From: Mycobacterium decipiens
GTDB lineage: Bacteria; Actinomycetota; Actinomycetes; Mycobacteriales; Mycobacteriaceae
DNA: 64,000 bases
Direction of reading: 5' to 3'
Assembly: GCF_963853665.1 (NCBI RefSeq)
Contig: NZ_OY970459.1
Coordinates: 3,658,001-3,722,000 of the forward strand
Shown here in pieces: positions 9,129-17,630 of the stretch; the stretch's first letter is position 1; each line of letters opens with the position of its first letter. The notes under the pieces are model-generated. The model ran no database searches. It saw only the letters and a program-made list of their open reading frames with translations, and had not been told where the DNA came from. The translations under genes were made by a program, and so were the position numbers.

Positions 9129-11513
9129 TCACACGCCACTGGGACGAGTACCGATCACCCCGCTGGTTGCCAAGCGCGCGAGATCCTCCCCGGTCAACCC
9201 GCACCGCTCCCGCAGCACCTCTTCGTTGTGTTCGCCGAGGGTGGGTGGCGGGCGCATGAGCCATTCGCGCTGGCCGGCGATGCGCGCGAAAGGTGGACAC
9301 GGATAAAGTCCGGGGCCGGTCCGTGGGTGGATCAACGACTCGAAGAAGCCCCGAGCGCGAAGTTGGGGATTCTCAGTCACCAACGATGGTGATACCACCG
9401 GCGCGGCCGGAATGCCGGCGCCGGCCAGACGTTCCACCGTCGATGCCAGCTGCTGGCCGGCGAACCAGTCCTGTAGCCCACGGTCGATCTCGTCGGCCCG
9501 CGCCCGCCGTCCGGCCCCGGTGCACAGGCCGTCATCACACCAGGCCGGTCGACCCATCAGATCGACTAGCGCGCACCACTGCTGGTCGGTGGCGACCGTG
9601 ACCGCAATCCACGCATCGTCGCCGTCGCACCGGTACAGGTTCTGCACCGCTGAACCCGAACCGCGGTTGCCCCGCCGGCTCAGTGTGCGCCCGAAGACCT
9701 CGGATTCGATCGGCTGGATTGCGGTCGCATTCAGCACCGTCTCGACCATCGGCAACTCGACCAGCTGACCCGAGCCGGTGCGTTCGGCGAAGTGCAGCGC
9801 GGCCAGCACCGCCCACGCCGCGTGCACGCCGGCCAGCGGATCACAGGCTCCGCGTGGGGTCACCGGTGGCTGCTCCGGCAATCCGGTCACCCAGGTCAGG
9901 CCACCGATCTGCTCCATGGTGGGCGCGAATCCGACTCGATCGCGCCACGGCCCGGCCAGCCCGAACGCCGGCATCCGGGCGACAACCAGCTTGGGGTTCA
10001 CCGCTAGCAGCGCGTCGGCGGTGAGCCCGAAGTGGTCCATCACTCGCGGTGAGAAATTCTCGATGACTACGTCTGCGCCCGCCGTCAATGCGAGGAACAG
10101 CCTACGTCCTTCACTGGAGCCCAAATCCAATGTGACCGAACGCTTGTTGGTGTTCATGGCGTGGAACACCCAGCCGTATTCCCACCAGTCGTCCACGTCG
10201 GTGCGCATGCCGCCCGAGTAGCGAATACCGTCGGGCCGCTGGATCGATTCCACCTTGACGACGTCGGCGCCGAACGCGGCCAGTAGGTGGGTGGCGGCCG
10301 GCCCGGCCCAGAACGCGGTCAGGTCGACAATGTGAACCCCCGCCAACGGCAACCCCTGCGGTGCCGCGTGGTCCTCGGGTTCGCATTGGCGCCAAGGCGG
10401 TTGGTCGTTGTGCGCACCCAGGCCGGGCGTCGCACCTACCGGCGCGGGTGCACACCGCGACATCAGCCACGGTGGGCGGGGCTGGTGAAAGCCGGCGGGG
10501 TTGCGGACGAACACCCCGCGTTCGGTTATGTAGTCCATGTTCCCGATGGTGGCGCCATTGCCCAGCGCCGCGATCGGCAGCCGGAAAAGTTGCCCGAGCC
10601 CTACGATCTCCGCCACGGTCCGTTCGGCCATCCAGGGACGGATCAGTTCGCGAATGAGGTCACGGTATTGCCACCGGCCGATCTGAAAACGCAGCCGTTC
10701 GATCTCCTCGAGCTGCGGGCATTCGACCATCGCGGCGAAGTCGAGCCACTGTTGACCGGTGACCATCGTGATCCCGACGTAGCCGTCCTTGGCGGGTTCG
10801 ATCGAGGGCACTTCGAGGGTGCGGGTTACCGGCGGGACCCGCAGCAACTGGGAATGCAGCCACTCGCTGCTCTGCATCAGGGTCATCGCCTCGAGCATCG
10901 ATAGATCGAGATGTTCACCGCGGCCGCCGTGCTCGACGCGGCGGCGCACGGCCAGCGCGCCGAACGCGGCGAACACCCCGCCCATGTACTCCCCGAGGTC
11001 GCCGCCAATCGAGATGGGCGGCCCGGCCGGGTCCCCGCGAAAGCCGGGCGAGCCCGCCCAGGCTTGCAGCGTGAACTCGCTGGCCGCGCGATCGGCGAAC
11101 GGGCCAGTCCAGCCGAAGTCGGAGATGGTGACGACGACCGCCCGGCCAGAGTCGGCCAACAGCCGCCGCGGATCGATGCCCAGGGCCGACGCCCGCGACC
11201 GGCCGGCGGTCACCACCACGACGTCGGCGGCGGCGAGTTCGGCGCGGTATCGCGTGGAATCGGGTGCGCAGGTCAGGCTCTGTTTGCCCGCGTTGAGATA
11301 GCTGAACAATGGTGAGCTAGCATCATCGGGCACCGGTGAGCAGGTGGCCGTGTACCGCCGCAGCGGATCTCCTTGCGACGGTTCGATTTTGCGCACCTGT
11401 GCGCCGGCGTCGACCAGCAGCTTCCCGCAGTAGCTGCCGGCTATGCGGTCACTGATCTCGACGACACGCAATTCGTCAAGCGGTGTCGGCCGTCGGCCCG
11501 ACCCGTGAGTCAC
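9129..11513 (-). CDS. Fused double family III CoA-transferase (CaiB/BaiF type)
   Basis: A 794-residue protein made of two tandem family III CoA-transferase domains (roughly 1-385 and 390-794), each with the N-terminal Rossmann start (LRVVEISDRIAGSYCGKLL; VHIVDLTAFWAGPAATHLL). The first half keeps the catalytic aspartate in GEHLDLSMLEA (Asp203); the second has Glu586 at that place (GQLVELPMVET). Such fusions move CoA between acyl groups in sterol and bile-acid type catabolism. GTG 11513 is chosen because the longer frame runs into the divergent GntR gene; a TATAAAT box ends eight bases upstream, suggesting a leaderless transcript. Confidence 0.87.
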   Translation of the reverse strand: MTHGSGRRPTPLDELRVVEISDRIAGSYCGKLLVDAGAQVRKIEPSQGDPLRRYTATCSPVPDDASSPLFSYLNAGKQSLTCAPDSTRYRAELAAADVVVVTAGRSRASALGIDPRRLLADSGRAVVVTISDFGWTGPFADRAASEFTLQAWAGSPGFRGDPAGPPISIGGDLGEYMGGVFAAFGALAVRRRVEHGGRGEHLDLSMLEAMTLMQSSEWLHSQLLRVPPVTRTLEVPSIEPAKDGYVGITMVTGQQWLDFAAMVECPQLEEIERLRFQIGRWQYRDLIRELIRPWMAERTVAEIVGLGQLFRLPIAALGNGATIGNMDYITERGVFVRNPAGFHQPRPPWLMSRCAPAPVGATPGLGAHNDQPPWRQCEPEDHAAPQGLPLAGVHIVDLTAFWAGPAATHLLAAFGADVVKVESIQRPDGIRYSGGMRTDVDDWWEYGWVFHAMNTNKRSVTLDLGSSEGRRLFLALTAGADVVIENFSPRVMDHFGLTADALLAVNPKLVVARMPAFGLAGPWRDRVGFAPTMEQIGGLTWVTGLPEQPPVTPRGACDPLAGVHAAWAVLAALHFAERTGSGQLVELPMVETVLNATAIQPIESEVFGRTLSRRGNRGSGSAVQNLYRCDGDDAWIAVTVATDQQWCALVDLMGRPAWCDDGLCTGAGRRARADEIDRGLQDWFAGQQLASTVERLAGAGIPAAPVVSPSLVTENPQLRARGFFESLIHPRTGPGLYPCPPFARIAGQREWLMRPPPTLGEHNEEVLRERCGLTGEDLARLATSGVIGTRPSGV

Positions 11514-11527
11514 GCGGCTATTTATAC

Positions 11528-11549
11528 CATTACTGCTAAGATAGCTAAG
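11528..11549. promoter_or_regulatory. Divergent promoter/operator between CoA-transferase and GntR genes
   Basis: The 61-base gap 11514-11574 holds an AT-rich island: TTACTGCTAAGATAGCTAAG, including CTAAGATAG (11536-11544) matching the site at 9058-9066 in reverse. A minus-strand TATAAAT box for the CoA-transferase lies next to it. The location fits autoregulation by the GntR protein. Confidence 0.5.
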
Positions 11550-11574
11550 CCTGCTACTTCGTTGCGAGGATCGG

Positions 11575-12396
11575 ATGACCGCCCTGGGAATTGGCCCCGA
11601 ACCCCGCCGCCGGTTGTCGGCGCCGAGGATCGCCGAGATCGTAGCCGATGAATTGCGCCGCCAGATCATCAACGGTGAGCTATCCGACGGCGATCTGCTG
11701 CCCCGCCAGGAGGTGCTCGTCGAACAGTTCAATGTCAGCCTGGTCTCGCTGCGGGAAGCGTTGCGGATCTTGGAGACCGAGGGACTGATCTCGGTCCGGC
11801 GGGGTAACCGTGGCGGCGCCGTCGTGCACGCACCGGCCAAGACCAGCGCCGCCTACATGCTCGGCCTGTTGTTGCAAAGCGAGTCCGTCGCCATTGGCGA
11901 CCTGGGTGCGGCGTTGCAGGAACTCGAGCCGGCCTGTGCCGCACTGGCGGCCCAACGCCCCGACCGCTCCGACACCCTGGTGCCGGAGCTCAAGCAGGTC
12001 AACGACACCATGGCCGAGCACCTTGACGACGGCCGGCGCTTCACCGAAATCGGCCGGCAATTCCACGATCTCATCGTCCGCGGCTGCGGAAATCACACCA
12101 TTATCGCGGTCGTCGGCAGCCTGGAGTCGCTGTGGACCAGCCATGAACGCCAATGGGCCGACGAGAGCTCGGCGCGTGGTACCTACCCGTCGCTGGCCAA
12201 GCGCCGCGCGGTGCTCAATACCCATATCAAGCTGACCGAGACGATCGCGGAAGGCGACGTCGATCGGGCTCGGCGGATCGCGGGCCGCCATCTTGCCGAC
12301 ACGCAGACCTACGTCCTGGCGGGTCGAGGAGAACAACGGATCTATGCACTCTCGCCGCAGGCGTTGTCCCGCCCGCAAGACATCCGGCGCCCCTAG
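11575..12396 (+). CDS. GntR/FadR-family transcriptional regulator
   Basis: A 273-residue regulator. Residues about 17-90 form a winged helix-turn-helix with the GntR pattern (LRRQIINGELSDGDLLPRQ, then LVSLREALRILETEGLI and the GNRGGAVV wing); the C-terminal half is an all-helical FCD ligand-binding domain with metal/ligand histidines (FHDLI, H in the late helix GRHLADTQ). FadR-type proteins usually sense an acyl-CoA or carboxylate. Divergent from the double CoA-transferase and central to the catabolic island, so it probably represses it. Confidence 0.9.
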   Translation: MTALGIGPEPRRRLSAPRIAEIVADELRRQIINGELSDGDLLPRQEVLVEQFNVSLVSLREALRILETEGLISVRRGNRGGAVVHAPAKTSAAYMLGLLLQSESVAIGDLGAALQELEPACAALAAQRPDRSDTLVPELKQVNDTMAEHLDDGRRFTEIGRQFHDLIVRGCGNHTIIAVVGSLESLWTSHERQWADESSARGTYPSLAKRRAVLNTHIKLTETIAEGDVDRARRIAGRHLADTQTYVLAGRGEQRIYALSPQALSRPQDIRRP

Positions 12397-12455
12397 GGAG
12401 CCTGTCGAGAACCGCATTGGTCACCCGGTGATGCCCACCGGAGCCTGTCGGCACG

Positions 12456-13301
12456 CTACGGCGTGGGAAACGCCTTGATCACCGATTCGCCGAATTCGGC
12501 CAAGGTTTCCGGGACGGCGAAGTCGGCGAACCACACGTAGAAGCGTTCGACCCGCTGTGCGGTCAGGCCCGCGAAGTGTTCGATCAACTCGCCCGCATCC
12601 CCGCAGACCAGCCCAGACCCCAGGCGACCGTATCGCCGGGTGCTCACCTCTCGCACGGCACTCGGCTCGCTGTCGGACCGCACGAAGCCCACAATCTGCT
12701 GAACCGATATCCGCGCCGATCCGGTTGCCGAGGCCAGCCGGGGCAACCGATCCAGCTTGTCCGCCTGCAGATTCCACCAATCCGCATATTTAGCAACGAG
12801 TTCCATCATCCGCGGCCCGCTACCGCCAAGGATCAACGGGATCGGATGGGCGGGCTTGGGCGATTGACTTACCTCGCTATCCGCCCAATACTTCCGGATC
12901 AGGGCCAGGTGGCGCTCGAGTTGTTCGACCCGGGCCACCGGATCCTGCTGACCGACGCCAAATCTGGCGAACTCCGCCGGCCAGGACCCCGAACCCAGGC
13001 CGAGGTCGAATCTGCCACCCGACGCCGCTGACAGGGTAACGGCTTGTTTGGCGAGCACCGCCGGATGCCGGAACGCATCGCAGAGCACCAGGTGGCCGAT
13101 CGTCAGCCGCTGCGTCTTGGCCGCCACCCAGGTTGCGATGCCCATTGCCTCCCAGATGTTTTCATCGGGCCGCCCGGGCGCCTCCAGGTGGTCGATGAAC
13201 GCGACGCCGTCGAATCCACTGGCCTCGGCGTTGCTCGCGCGCTCCACGACGTCGGCTATCGACAACCGGATCTGCGGCAAGAACAAGTGCCATTCGACCA
13301 T
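12456..13301 (-). CDS. LLM-class (F420-type) oxidoreductase
   Basis: A 281-residue member of the luciferase-like TIM-barrel family (FDGVAFIDHLEAP, LVLCDAFRHPAVLAKQAVTL, SGGRFDLGLGSGSW, LILGGSGPRMMELVAKYADWWN). In mycobacteria these mostly use coenzyme F420 or FMN for redox steps on lipids or xenobiotics. The frame opens at 13313, but GGGTGG six bases upstream favours ATG 13301. Divergent from the acyl-CoA dehydrogenase operon, tail to tail with the GntR gene. Confidence 0.85.
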   Translation of the reverse strand: MVEWHLFLPQIRLSIADVVERASNAEASGFDGVAFIDHLEAPGRPDENIWEAMGIATWVAAKTQRLTIGHLVLCDAFRHPAVLAKQAVTLSAASGGRFDLGLGSGSWPAEFARFGVGQQDPVARVEQLERHLALIRKYWADSEVSQSPKPAHPIPLILGGSGPRMMELVAKYADWWNLQADKLDRLPRLASATGSARISVQQIVGFVRSDSEPSAVREVSTRRYGRLGSGLVCGDAGELIEHFAGLTAQRVERFYVWFADFAVPETLAEFGESVIKAFPTP

Positions 13302-13373
13302 GCGCCCACCCAAGTTCTCTGTGCGATTGCGTCCGGATCGCTAGTTTACTATTTTTATTATGTTAGGGGTCTT
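13302..13373. promoter_or_regulatory. Divergent promoter between LLM gene and acyl-CoA dehydrogenase operon
   Basis: A 72-base gap with an AT-rich core, TTTACTATTTTTATTATG at 13346-13363, followed by TTAGGGG. TTACTAT also occurs at 9055-9061 and TATGTTAG near 3387, so the same regulator may act at several promoters of the island. AGGGG at 13365-13369 serves as the ribosome site for the downstream gene. Confidence 0.4.
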
Positions 13374-14426
13374 ATGGATGTCGGTCTGACTTCGGAGCAG
13401 CTGGGGCTGCGCGACGCCGTACGCGCCATCCTGCGTACCGAGTGCCCGCCCGAGGCCGCCCGGCAAGCGATGTCAGATCCCGAGCGTTGGCGCACCCTGT
13501 GGAAGACGGTGGTCGACCTCGGCTGGGCGGATCTGGCGGCGCCCGACTCATCCGACGATTTTGGGCCCGTCGAGCTCGTGGTGGTTCTCGAGGAATGCGG
13601 GGCCGCCATCGCACCGATCCCATTGTTGAGCAGTGTCGGCCTGGCCGCCGGTGTGCTACGTGCCTGCGGCCCGGCTCTCGACGGGATGCTCGCCGACATC
13701 GCCGGCGGTGTAGTCGCCACCCTGGCGGTGCACTCCCCCGGACGCCGGCTGCCCGGGGCGCCCATGACGCTGCGGCAGGGGCGCCTGCGCGGCCGCGCGG
13801 TCGCGGTCCCCAACGCGACGCGCGCGGAGCTGACCGTCACACTGGCCTCATCCGGTGCCGGTGTCCTCGCCGCTGTCGCGCGCAGCTGCGACGGCGTGCG
13901 GATCATCGCGGGTGACTCGACCGACCCCGCACAGCCGGTCGCCGATGTCGAGATCGACACCGAACCCGTGGCCACCGCACCGGTGGACATCGAATCGGCC
14001 TTGGCAGCACCGCTGCTCGCGGTGGCCGCCGACCTGGTCGGCGTGGCGAGCGCGGTGCTGCACCGGAGTGTCGAGCACGCAAAATCGCGGCATCAGTTCG
14101 GCAAGCCGATCGGCGCATTCCAGGGCATCAAGCACGCGCTGGCCGACAACTACGTTGGCCTCGAGCGCGCCCGCAGCCTCACCTACGCGGCGGCTGCAAG
14201 TCCCACAGCCGACTGGACCGCGGCAGCACTGGCCAAGGCGGCAGCCGGCGACGCCGCCATCAACTGTGCACGCACCGCCGTCCAGGTGCACGGCGCACTG
14301 GCGCAGACCTGGGAACACGACATCCACCTCTACGTCCGGCACGCCTGGCAGAGCGCCGCGCTGCTGGGCGACAGTCGCGCGCTCTACCACGAGGTGGGCC
14401 GCCGCTTTGCCGGAGGCGCGACATGA
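13374..14426 (+). CDS. Acyl-CoA dehydrogenase, R-x-x-FG-type subunit of a heteromer
   Basis: A 350-residue acyl-CoA dehydrogenase. It retains the RHQFGKPIGAFQGIKHALAD motif (FAD/dimer contact) and the C-terminal QVHGALAQTWEHDIHLY segment, but lacks the usual GGTxEIQR C-terminal motif, which is present instead in the next gene. That complementary split is the hallmark of alpha2beta2 dehydrogenases such as ChsE4-ChsE5 of sterol breakdown. ATG 13374 follows AGGGG; the open frame from 13044 is antisense to the LLM gene. First gene of a five-gene operon with 4-base overlaps throughout. Confidence 0.88.
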   Translation: MDVGLTSEQLGLRDAVRAILRTECPPEAARQAMSDPERWRTLWKTVVDLGWADLAAPDSSDDFGPVELVVVLEECGAAIAPIPLLSSVGLAAGVLRACGPALDGMLADIAGGVVATLAVHSPGRRLPGAPMTLRQGRLRGRAVAVPNATRAELTVTLASSGAGVLAAVARSCDGVRIIAGDSTDPAQPVADVEIDTEPVATAPVDIESALAAPLLAVAADLVGVASAVLHRSVEHAKSRHQFGKPIGAFQGIKHALADNYVGLERARSLTYAAAASPTADWTAAALAKAAAGDAAINCARTAVQVHGALAQTWEHDIHLYVRHAWQSAALLGDSRALYHEVGRRFAGGAT

Positions 14427-15550
14427 CCACGGTGACCCCGGTGGTCCCAATAGTTCGCGAATTTGCCGCGTGGCTGGCGGACTTTCTGCCCAATGACTAC
14501 TACCAGCAATACCGCCACTACCGTTGGGATCTCGCGCTGCGGCGCAACTATCAGCGGGCCGCATTCGAAGCGGGATGGCTACAACCGACCTGGCCCCGCG
14601 AGCTCGGCGGTCGATCGCTCGGTTTGCGTGACGCGATGGAGATCCGGCTCGCGGCGGCAACCCGGTCCGCACCCAAGCTACCCAATATCGCCGGGCCCAA
14701 CGTTGCCGCGCCCGCCATCCGCCAGTTCGGTACACCCGCGCAGATCGAGCGTCTGCTGATACCCCTGCTGCGTGGCGACGAATGGTGGGCGCTGGGCATG
14801 TCCGAGCCGGAAGCCGGATCGGATTTCGCCGGACTACGCACCCGCGCCGAGCGCGACGGCGACGTGTTCCGCGTCAAGGGCAAAAAGATCTGGACCACCC
14901 AAGCCCACCAGTCCCGTTGGTGCACGCTGTATGTCCGCACCGACCCGGCCGCGCCGAAACACCGCGGCATCTCCTGCCTCATCCTCGACCTGCAGTCGCG
15001 CGGGGTGAGAATCGAACCCATCCGGATGGCGTCGAGCTTCAACAGGACCTCCGACGAGACGTTCTGCGAGGTCTTTCTGGACGACGTCGAGGTGCAGGTG
15101 GACAACCTGCTGGGTCCGCGCCACGGCGGGTGGAACGTTGCGCTGTCGTCGTTGCACCATGAACGCCAGATGATCTGGATCATGAACTGGGTCGAGATCA
15201 AGCGCGGACTCCACTCAATACGCGGGGCTTGCAACGCCGAGGACATCTACACCGAGCTCGGCTCGCTGCTCGCTGACGCCGAAGCCCTACGCGCTACCGG
15301 ATACCGCGCCCTGAGCAATGAACTCGCCGGCCGGCCCAGCCCGGAAGCCGACATTCTGAAACTCCTCGGGTCGGTGACGCTACAACGAGTTTGGGAACTG
15401 AGTGCGGGGGCCTCAGGACCAGCTTCGATCGGCGACCCCGATCTGCTCTTCGAACGCCAGGACGCCCTGGCCGCGACCATTTACGGCGGAACATCGGAGA
15501 TCCAGCGCACCATCATCGGCGAACGGCTGCTCGGGCTGCCGAAGGGATGA
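14423..15550 (+). CDS. Acyl-CoA dehydrogenase, GGTSEIQR-type subunit of a heteromer
   Basis: A 375-residue acyl-CoA dehydrogenase overlapping its partner by ATGA. It has the substrate/FAD motif MSEPEAGSDFAGLRTRA, the KIWTTQAHQSRWC strand and the C-terminal YGGTSEIQRTIIGERLLGLP, but no RxxFGxPI motif, so it complements the 13374 gene. Predicted to introduce a C=C into a bulky acyl-CoA as an alpha2beta2 complex. Confidence 0.9.
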   Translation: MTTVTPVVPIVREFAAWLADFLPNDYYQQYRHYRWDLALRRNYQRAAFEAGWLQPTWPRELGGRSLGLRDAMEIRLAAATRSAPKLPNIAGPNVAAPAIRQFGTPAQIERLLIPLLRGDEWWALGMSEPEAGSDFAGLRTRAERDGDVFRVKGKKIWTTQAHQSRWCTLYVRTDPAAPKHRGISCLILDLQSRGVRIEPIRMASSFNRTSDETFCEVFLDDVEVQVDNLLGPRHGGWNVALSSLHHERQMIWIMNWVEIKRGLHSIRGACNAEDIYTELGSLLADAEALRATGYRALSNELAGRPSPEADILKLLGSVTLQRVWELSAGASGPASIGDPDLLFERQDALAATIYGGTSEIQRTIIGERLLGLPKG

Positions 15551-16704
15551 CGACGATGGACTACGAACTCGGCGACAACGCTAGCCAATTGCGGAAGAGC
15601 CTGCGGAGCTTGATATCTACTCACATACCCGTGAACTTCCTCGGCGCCTGCACCGACGATCCTCAAGACTTTGCCACCACCGAGTCGTTCTGCAAGCTGC
15701 TGGTTGACGCGGGGTTGCTGGCCCTGGCCTGGCCGAAAAAGTATGGGGGCGGCGGTGGTTCGGTTTGGCAACAGACCGTGCTGCGCGAGGAAATGTGGGC
15801 TCACCACGAACCGCGCGGTCCCCAGTACATGGGCATCAACTGGGTCGGGCCGGCCATCATGCGTTACGGGACAGCGGAACAGAAGGCCAAACACCTAGGG
15901 GCCATAGCATCCGGCGAAGTGGTTTGGTGCCAAGGTTTTTCCGAGCCGGAGGCCGGAACGGATTTGGCGTCGCTGCGGACCCGCGCCGTACCGGACGGAA
16001 AGGGGTGGCGCATTACCGGCCAAAAGGTATGGACGTCATACGCCCAGATGGCATCCTGGTGCGTGCTGGCGGCCTGCACCCATCCCGACGCCCCTAAGCC
16101 CAAACGCCTCACCCTGTTCCTGATCCCGATGGCGCGACCCGGTTTCACGGTCCGGCCGATCCCCTCGATGCTGGGCCCCCATCACCTCAACGAGATATTC
16201 CTCGACGGAGTGCAGGCATTCTCCGGCGATGTGCTGGGCGAGCCCGGCGACGGCTGGCGGGTGATGCGCGAAGCGCTGGCATTCGAGCGCGTCGGCATCG
16301 CGCGCTACGCGCGGTGCGAATCGCTACTGGACCGGATGCGCACAGAGCTCGGCGACGACTGGGACCGGCTGCCGGAATCGATTCGCGCCCGCTGGGTTCG
16401 CGCCCTCGTCGACTTGCGGGTGGCCAGGCTGTTGGCGTATCGAGCCGTGTCACTGCAGGACGACCCGGCCGCGACTGCAGCGGCCAGCGCCGCCCGAATT
16501 GCCGCCACCACCTGCGATCAACAGGTCGCCGAGCTGCTTTTCGATGTGGTCGGTCCGTCAGCGTTGGACAGCGGGGCGTCGGCCGCGCTGCACGGGGCGA
16601 TCGAAGATCATTGGCGCTACGCGCAGGCGGCCACCGTCGCGTCGGGCACCATCGAAGTACAGCGCATGTTGGTGGCACGTGACGTCTTGGGAGCAAATCG
16701 GTGA
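15547..16704 (+). CDS. Acyl-CoA dehydrogenase, GTIEVQR-type subunit
   Basis: A 385-residue acyl-CoA dehydrogenase starting at ATG 15547, which overlaps the previous stop as ATGA. Motifs: GFSEPEAGTDLASLRTRA, KVWTSYAQMASWCVLAA, and SGTIEVQRMLVARDVLG at the C-terminus. It lacks RxxFGxPI and is followed by a short partner carrying that motif, so these two are the second heteromeric pair in the operon. Confidence 0.89.
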   Translation: MTTMDYELGDNASQLRKSLRSLISTHIPVNFLGACTDDPQDFATTESFCKLLVDAGLLALAWPKKYGGGGGSVWQQTVLREEMWAHHEPRGPQYMGINWVGPAIMRYGTAEQKAKHLGAIASGEVVWCQGFSEPEAGTDLASLRTRAVPDGKGWRITGQKVWTSYAQMASWCVLAACTHPDAPKPKRLTLFLIPMARPGFTVRPIPSMLGPHHLNEIFLDGVQAFSGDVLGEPGDGWRVMREALAFERVGIARYARCESLLDRMRTELGDDWDRLPESIRARWVRALVDLRVARLLAYRAVSLQDDPAATAAASAARIAATTCDQQVAELLFDVVGPSALDSGASAALHGAIEDHWRYAQAATVASGTIEVQRMLVARDVLGANR

Positions 16705-17630
16705 ATACCGAACTGCCGCAGGATATTACCGATTTCGCCACTGTCGCCGCCAAGCGACTGGCCCGGCTGGGCGGGCCGCAGGCGGCACTGCAGGCCGAGA
16801 CCGACGACAGCGTGCGGCACGCGGCACGCGATGCCCTTCGTGAGGTCGGTGCGTTCGAGCTCGACGCCCGATCCGGGTCCGACGACCTGCTGGCCGCGGC
16901 GGTGCTCTGCCAGGCCGCCGGCGCGACCGCGCTACCCTATCCGCTCGTCGACGAGCTGCTGGCGATCGACGGGGACCGACTGGCGTTGGTGAATCCCGAG
17001 GCGCCCCGCATCGACCACGGGGATCTACCCGGAGCATGGATCGCCGCCGACCTCGACGGCAACCGCTACCACCCGCAACGTAGATCCCGAACCAACGCCA
17101 AGTTGGGCCCGTTTCTGGTCCCGGCCACCCTGAGTTCGCCCAACGGCACGGTGCCGGCCGCCGACGTCACCCTGCATCTTGTGCTGGGGTCGTGGCAGAT
17201 TCTGGGCGCGATGCGGCGGTCAGTGGAGATTGTCACCGCGCACGTGCGCGCGCGGGTTCAGTTCGGCAAACCGCTGGCCGATTTTCAGGCTGTCCGGTTT
17301 GCGGTCGCCGATGCCTCCGTCGCCGTGCGTGGCCTGCACGAACTCGCCAAATACACTGTCTGCCGGCCGGAATCTACAGCAACACAAATTCATTCGGCCG
17401 ACGCCCTCGTTCTTCGGCTCAAAGCCGCCGACACCGCGCGGCAGGTGCTGCGCACGACCCACCAACTGCTCGGCGCCCTGGGTTTCTGCGACGAGTCCGA
17501 CGTCAGTGTGCTCGACCGGCACACCCAACCGCTCATCCGATTGCCGTTGGGGGCCGAGGGATTAAGCCTGCGTTTGATCCCCGACCTCAGAGACGGATAC
17601 CTCGAAACGCTGTTCAGCGGGCCAGTGTGA
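16701..17630 (+). CDS. Acyl-CoA dehydrogenase, short RVQFGKPL-type subunit
   Basis: A 309-residue, shortened acyl-CoA dehydrogenase starting at GTG 16701 (GTGA overlap). It keeps RVQFGKPLADFQAVRFAVAD but lacks the C-terminal GGTxEIQR motif and part of the N-terminal domain, as in the beta-type subunits of heteromeric sterol-catabolic dehydrogenases. Partner of the 15547 gene. Confidence 0.86.
   Translation: MNTELPQDITDFATVAAKRLARLGGPQAALQAETDDSVRHAARDALREVGAFELDARSGSDDLLAAAVLCQAAGATALPYPLVDELLAIDGDRLALVNPEAPRIDHGDLPGAWIAADLDGNRYHPQRRSRTNAKLGPFLVPATLSSPNGTVPAADVTLHLVLGSWQILGAMRRSVEIVTAHVRARVQFGKPLADFQAVRFAVADASVAVRGLHELAKYTVCRPESTATQIHSADALVLRLKAADTARQVLRTTHQLLGALGFCDESDVSVLDRHTQPLIRLPLGAEGLSLRLIPDLRDGYLETLFSGPV

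Noticed and set aside
11514..11840. N-terminal extension of the double CoA-transferase
   Set aside because: It overlaps the GntR coding region in antisense and is low-complexity Arg/Ser sequence; GTG 11513 with its TATAAAT box fits better.
12397..12450. Direct repeat GGAGCCTGTCG at 12397-12407 and 12440-12450
   Set aside because: Only 11 bases, two copies, between convergent genes, no hairpin or element boundary; likely chance.
13044..13373. Upstream extension of the first acyl-CoA dehydrogenase
   Set aside because: Shadow of the opposite-strand LLM gene; AGGGG and ATG at 13374 mark the start.
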